A stretch of DNA of 64,000 nucleotides. Source: Alternaria dauci. Its lineage: Eukaryota; Ascomycota; Dothideomycetes; Pleosporales; Pleosporaceae. The DNA lies in NCBI RefSeq assembly GCF_042100115.1, contig NC_091277.1, positions 2,170,001 to 2,234,000 on the forward strand. The letters run 5' to 3'. The position numbers were made by a program, and so were the translations under genes. The notes under the pieces were generated by a model. The model saw only the letters and a program-made list of their open reading frames with translations. It was not told where the DNA came from and made no database searches. Positions 60,678-64,000 of the stretch are shown piece by piece (within the stretch, counting starts at the first letter, position 1; every line of letters begins with the position of its first letter).

Positions 60678-63600
60678 AGAACTTATACTTTAAGTTACTT
60701 TCAAGGGGGTTAATCTTAATAATAACTTTATACTTACTATACTACTTAATAGTAACTACTATTGTAGTAGAGTATTTCGTTACTAATTCTCTATTAGGAA
60801 TAGGTGCTTAATGCAGTAGGTAGATATAGAAAAATTAAAAGGAGTGTATATTATAGTTGTTGTCCCGTAGCTAAACACTATTTAGCTAGTTTCTATAGGG
60901 CCTCTTTTTCCTGCGCTACCCCTAAGCCTAATAGTTCTTTAACTACTTATACTTCCTTTAATTTCTCTACTATATCCCTCCTTTACTTAAGAAGAAAGCC
61001 TCCTCTTCTTTAACTAGAATAACTTTTAGACTTACTACTGTATAATAAAACCTATACGTAACCCTAATAAGTAAACCTATAAATCCTAAACTAGATACTA
61101 AAGTCCTCCCTCTTAGTATAATTTACTAACTATCTATCTTATACCTTCCTTTACTATATCCCCTAATTTCTATTATAATTTTAATTCTTCCTTACTATAC
61201 TATCCTTATTCCTTTCCTCTTCCCTTATAGTTCTTAGGATAGACTACTTCTTCTTCTAATAGTCTTTTAGGATTTATTAGAAGTTACTTTATATTTAACT
61301 AAGTTCCTATAGCTATCTACTATTCTTTTTATTTAATCCTCTTTCTACTCTACTTAACTAATCTCTATACTATCTAGAATACCTCCTCTTCCTTTAATAG
61401 TACTATATAGGTTACCTTTTATATCTTAAGTATATTCTAAATATCCTTTAGTCTTAGCTATAGGACCTACTTTTTCTATAAACTTTAATATTACTTTAGC
61501 TCTATTTATTACTAAAGGCCTTTTAGTACCTAGTAACTAAATACTAAATAATAATAATATTACTTCTACTTACTTCTACTTACCTACTTCTTCTTTCTCT
61601 CTACTATCTTATTACTTTATTTATATTACCTTACTAGCTTTATTACTCTTTTACTATTTCTCTTAACTCTACTATACTTTTATTATAATATCTTTTCTTA
61701 CTATTAACTCCCTTAAGAAGCTAAAGCGCTTTTATATTTAGTATAGTACTAGGCTACTTAGGGAGTAATCTACTACTATATCTATACTACCTAATTCCTC
61801 TACCTTATTTACTTATATACCTCTACTAGCTATTACTAAGGATACTATTATAACTAAGAGGGCTTTAGTATTAGGCTCTAATAGTAAGTCTAATTCTATT
61901 TCTAATTCTTTACTATATTACTTAGCTTTACTTATTTAAGATCTTAATAACTAATCTTAAGGAGAGTAGGACTCTAATAGTTTATTTTTTAACTAGAATA
62001 TTTAGGATCCTATCTTTATAATATCTAAGGGTCTACCTATACTACCTAAGAATACTTTAGTAATAAACTATAATATCTTAGATTCCCCCTCTCTTTACCT
62101 ATCCTACTACTACTATATAAAGCCTTCCTTAATTATTACTAAGGCTATCTTAGGGTAAGAATAGGTAAGTATAGCTAATTAGGCTACTATTACTTAGCTC
62201 TTTAAGTAAGATAATAATAAAGATATTTATAATTCTACCCTTATACTTATAGACCTAGTAAATATCCTTTAGGCTATACCTTCTCTTATCTAGCCTAACG
62301 CTAGTAAAGCTAAACCTATCTCTCCTTTAAAGAGAGTAGTTCCTAGTAGTAGAAGTCCTATTAATCTTAAGCTCTTTACCTATCCTTCTTCTAATTCTAG
62401 TTATAATAAGGTTATAGAGTACTATAAGTTTTAAATTCTATTTATTATCCTTCTAAATATCCTTCTAATATCCTACCTTATATAGTTATTAATAATACTA
62501 ATAAAGTCCTCTCTTATAATTAGATTAGATCCCTTTAGCTCTACTTCTAGAGACTTAAGTATACTAGTTTTACCCTTAGACCTTTACTTTTAGTATTTAT
62601 AATTTACCTTAATAATAAGTTTTTAGACTTTTAGGTTAACTCTAAGAGGTTACTTAATCTTCTTCCTAAGTTTAGGACTATTAGCTTATACTTCTACTTA
62701 TTTAGCTTTATAAAGTATACTATTATTAATTCTAATATTAAGGCTTTAATACTAAGCGTCTATTAGGGCGCTATAATAATTAGTAGTATTAATAACTTTA
62801 ATAATATTAGTTATATATATAACTACTATAACTCTAACTATTACGCTAAAGTTTATAGCCTCTATATTATTATATATATTAATAGTAAGCTATATAAGAA
62901 TAGTATTTATATTAATTATATTTATAGTAGTACCTTAGATACCTATTCTTTCTACTATAAGTACTTAATTATCTTTTAGATAGCCTCTTCTTTTCTTCTT
63001 TATATATTTTACTAATTTAAACTTTTTTTAGGTAATATTCCTATTTTTTATAGTATTACTTATATTAGCTAACTCTCCCCTATCCTTTCCTCTAATATCC
63101 TTAATACTCTTACTTTACCTCTCCTTACTTATACTAGTACTAGTAAGGTTATAATACTTACTAAGAAACCTCTATTTACTTACTCTTCCTTTAGCTAGGT
63201 TAGTAAGAAGTCTACTACTAGCTATAGTCTTTATTTAAGCTAGTTAAATAAAGGTAAGGCTAGTAACTTTAAGCCTAAGCTTAGCTTAGATACTAATAAT
63301 ATTATCTCTAAGGATTTAGCTCTTACTAAGCTACCTTTAGCTAGGGAGTTAGGTAATAACTAAGTTATTACTCTATCTAAGCTACCTAAGAAGGCTACTT
63401 ATAAGATACCTACTCCTCTTAAGTATACTACTACTTAAAAGCTAGTAATACTATTACTAATAAAGAAGAAGGCTTTTTATAAGAAGTCTTTTACTTTAGC
63501 TCCTCTAGCTTCTTCTAAAGCTTATTTAGTTTAGCGCTCTCTTTATAAGCTAACTATTAAGGCTCTAAAGGAGTAGGTTAAAAAGTATAAGAAGGCCTCT

Positions 63601-64000
63601 CCTTATAAGTATCTTCTTAGTAGCTAATATCTTATTAATATTAGTAGTCTTAATTATTATATAGAGTTAATTAATTCTACTCTTTAGCCTAAGGTTCCTA
63701 TTATTAAGCCTATTACTATAGTTAAGGATACCTTTATTACTAAGTCTAGTAGTAATAGTACTAGTTTCTAGTCTTTATTATATACTTCTTTAGGTTTTAG
63801 TAGTAAGTAGTTAGCTAGTTATATTACTACTATCTTAATAGGCTTTTAGCTATAGTTCTTATAGAAATCTATATCTAACTATCTTATTTTACTTCTTATT
63901 CCTTTTAAAGATATTAGTATTACTTCTAATCTTCTTTCTCTATAAAGTATTTATACTACTCCCTCCCTTACTTAAGAAATTAAAGGTCCCTTCTTTTTTA
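60678..64000 (+). other. Unidentified RIP-degraded element with a long coding-like frame
   Basis: No family A or gypsy match. From about 62560 to the window end the plus strand has one frame of more than 1.2 kb whose only interruptions are TAG/TAA. The predicted product is Asn/Tyr-rich first, then Lys/Ser/Thr/Pro-rich (KKATYKIPTP, KKAFYKKSFTLAP). This is what an ORF with RIP-converted Gln codons looks like. I do not recognise it; an ORF1/gag-like nucleic-acid-binding protein of a retroelement is possible. It runs off the window. Confidence 0.45.

Noticed and set aside
60804..61013. 69-codon plus-strand frame
   Set aside because: Short chance frame in a small patch with residual CA/TG, depending on a single surviving ATG; no support.
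18780..64000. Mitochondrial DNA or bacterial contamination as the source of the AT-rich block
   Set aside because: The block contains nuclear gypsy retrotransposons, nested target duplications and RIP signatures, and is continuous with the nuclear gene region.

Overview
The window is fungal nuclear DNA. The genes have short (46-90 nt) GT-AG introns, and their products (alpha-mannosidase Ams1, SNAP-25-type SNARE Sec9, a Rim15-type kinase) are typical of filamentous ascomycetes. Long blocks carry very strong repeat-induced point mutation (RIP). I infer a Pezizomycotina species, probably Dothideomycetes/Pleosporales-like with an AT-rich, two-compartment genome; the species cannot be named from sequence alone.

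Region 1 (1-18.7 kb) is ordinary gene-rich DNA. It holds the 3' part of a nucleotide-sugar 4,6-dehydratase, a Sec9-like t-SNARE, a vacuolar-type alpha-mannosidase on the minus strand (convergent with Sec9), a 2.7-kb gene-poor interval with one weak secreted-peptide candidate, a DUF5872 + HVA1/TUDOR (DUF2945) protein with a possible mitochondrial leader, and a large Rim15/Greatwall-type kinase behind a long leader with two short upstream ORFs. These are unrelated housekeeping and signalling genes, not a cluster.

Region 2 (18.75-64 kb) is AT-rich transposon graveyard. CA and TG dinucleotides are almost absent (CpA converted to TpA on both strands), so ATG codons have practically vanished and no ORF of note survives. 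It is built from at least 17 copies or fragments of one unnamed repeat family (called family A here: about 1.37-1.44 kb, no visible terminal inverted repeats, about 14-bp target duplications), a complete chromodomain Ty3/gypsy element with 232-bp LTRs, pieces of further gypsy elements, and two unidentified stretches.

The most striking item is a 1,351-bp GC-balanced island (22,318-23,668) carrying a clean 163-codon orphan gene inside a RIP-destroyed family A copy, flanked by a perfect 12-bp direct repeat. A second, RIP-mutated, inverted copy (46,292-47,705) sits inside the reverse-transcriptase/RNase H part of the gypsy element, flanked by a different perfect 12-bp repeat. This implies a small gene-carrying unit that has inserted at least twice, one copy arriving or surviving after RIP had saturated its surroundings.
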